From an uncultured Pelagibacteraceae bacterium (GTDB lineage: Bacteria > Pseudomonadota > Alphaproteobacteria > Pelagibacterales > Pelagibacteraceae), in contig CACFEM010000005.1 in NCBI GenBank assembly GCA_902565325.1, positions 1-31,060 of the forward strand: 31,060 nt of DNA, written 5' to 3'. The translations under genes and the position numbers were made by a program. Below are positions 30,942 through 31,060 of the stretch, in pieces. A model generated the notes under the pieces. It had not been told where the DNA came from, did no database searches, and saw only the letters and a list, made by a program, of their open reading frames with translations. Each line of letters opens with the position of its first letter. The first letter of the stretch is position 1.

Positions 30942-31060
30942 TTAATTTTTAGCCAGCAGTGTTTCTCCTGAAATTGCTGTTTGACCAACTTTAACTAGTG
31001 GTTCATAATTTTCATAATAAACGTCTGCTCTACTACCAAATCTAATCATACCAATTCTAT
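30942..31060 (-). CDS. psd: Phosphatidylserine decarboxylase, C-terminal fragment
   Basis: Only the last 39 codons are in the window; the gene continues past the right edge. The fragment reads [18 protein letters not shown], then [18 protein letters not shown] before the stop. FGSR holds the Gly-Ser site at which the proenzyme cleaves itself to make the pyruvoyl group, and the VGQT and GETLLA pieces are the usual small-subunit tail. The short-type (PSD-A) enzyme of alphaproteobacteria ends this way. It is immediately upstream of pssA, its metabolic partner. Confidence 0.92.
   Translation of the reverse strand, partial: RIGMIRFGSRADVYYENYEPLVKVGQTAISGETLLAKN

Noticed and set aside
1..31060. 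Mobile elements, CRISPR arrays, prophage or defence genes
   Set aside because: No transposase, integrase, direct-repeat array, tRNA attachment site or recognised defence protein is visible; intergenic gaps are all under about 130 bp.

Overview
The window looks like a chromosome segment of a SAR11 marine alphaproteobacterium (Pelagibacterales, 'Candidatus Pelagibacter' type). This rests on the strong AT richness, proteins rich in Lys, Asn and Ile, genes packed with 1-17 bp overlaps or gaps of a few bases, no insertion sequences and almost no regulatory space. I recognised no transcription factor, tRNA, rRNA, CRISPR array or mobile element. The taxonomy is inferred from style and gene content, not from a marker gene search.

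Layout. (1) 2-565: 3' part of a cyclophilin gene running in from the left edge. (2) 558-9297, minus strand: one long catabolic and transport unit. In transcription order it holds an EutA-like Asp/Glu-racemase-family protein, a DoeA/EutD-like M24 hydrolase, a PotA-like ATPase, a PotD-like binding protein, PotB-like and PotC-like permeases, and a two-domain 3-hydroxyacyl-CoA dehydrogenase/enoyl-CoA hydratase. The binding-protein gene has its own promoter-like region, and an intrinsic terminator separates it from the permeases. (3) 9356-12617, plus strand: EamA exporter, beta-hydroxyacid dehydrogenase, aldehyde dehydrogenase. (4) 12601-14483, minus strand: class II aldolase/adducin-family protein and a gamma-butyrobetaine-dioxygenase-like enzyme. 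(5) 14609-18056, plus strand: an orphan ProV-type ATPase, a thioesterase resembling betainyl-CoA thioesterases, a second EamA transporter and a 2-oxoglutarate/Fe(II) oxygenase. (6) 18162-23878, plus strand: a tight five-gene unit of LLM flavin monooxygenase, ThDP enzyme, PF06684 'amino acid synthesis' protein, alpha/beta hydrolase and aldehyde dehydrogenase. (7) 23891-31060, minus strand: mostly housekeeping genes, panB, a small unknown, gloA, guaA, a TPR protein, guaB (lacking the CBS module), rlmE, a GT8-like protein, pssA and the 3' end of psd.

How it works together. Regions 2-6 form a roughly 23 kb block of catabolic and transport genes between housekeeping genes. A plausible common theme is scavenging of nitrogenous, often methylated-N, osmolytes. 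The LLM oxygenase, alpha/beta hydrolase and aldehyde dehydrogenase match the enzyme classes of trigonelline (N-methylnicotinate) ring-opening catabolism (TgnB, TgnD, TgnC). The dioxygenase, ProV and thioesterase point to gamma-butyrobetaine, carnitine and glycine betaine. The EutA/DoeA-like pair points to ectoine or a related cyclic amide. Each substrate assignment is an inference from family resemblance. In each case at least one expected partner is missing from the window: flavin reductase; carnitine dehydrogenase and the dehydrocarnitine-cleaving enzyme; EutB, EutC and EutE. Several gene starts were moved to ATG codons that better fit spacing and homologous N-termini.
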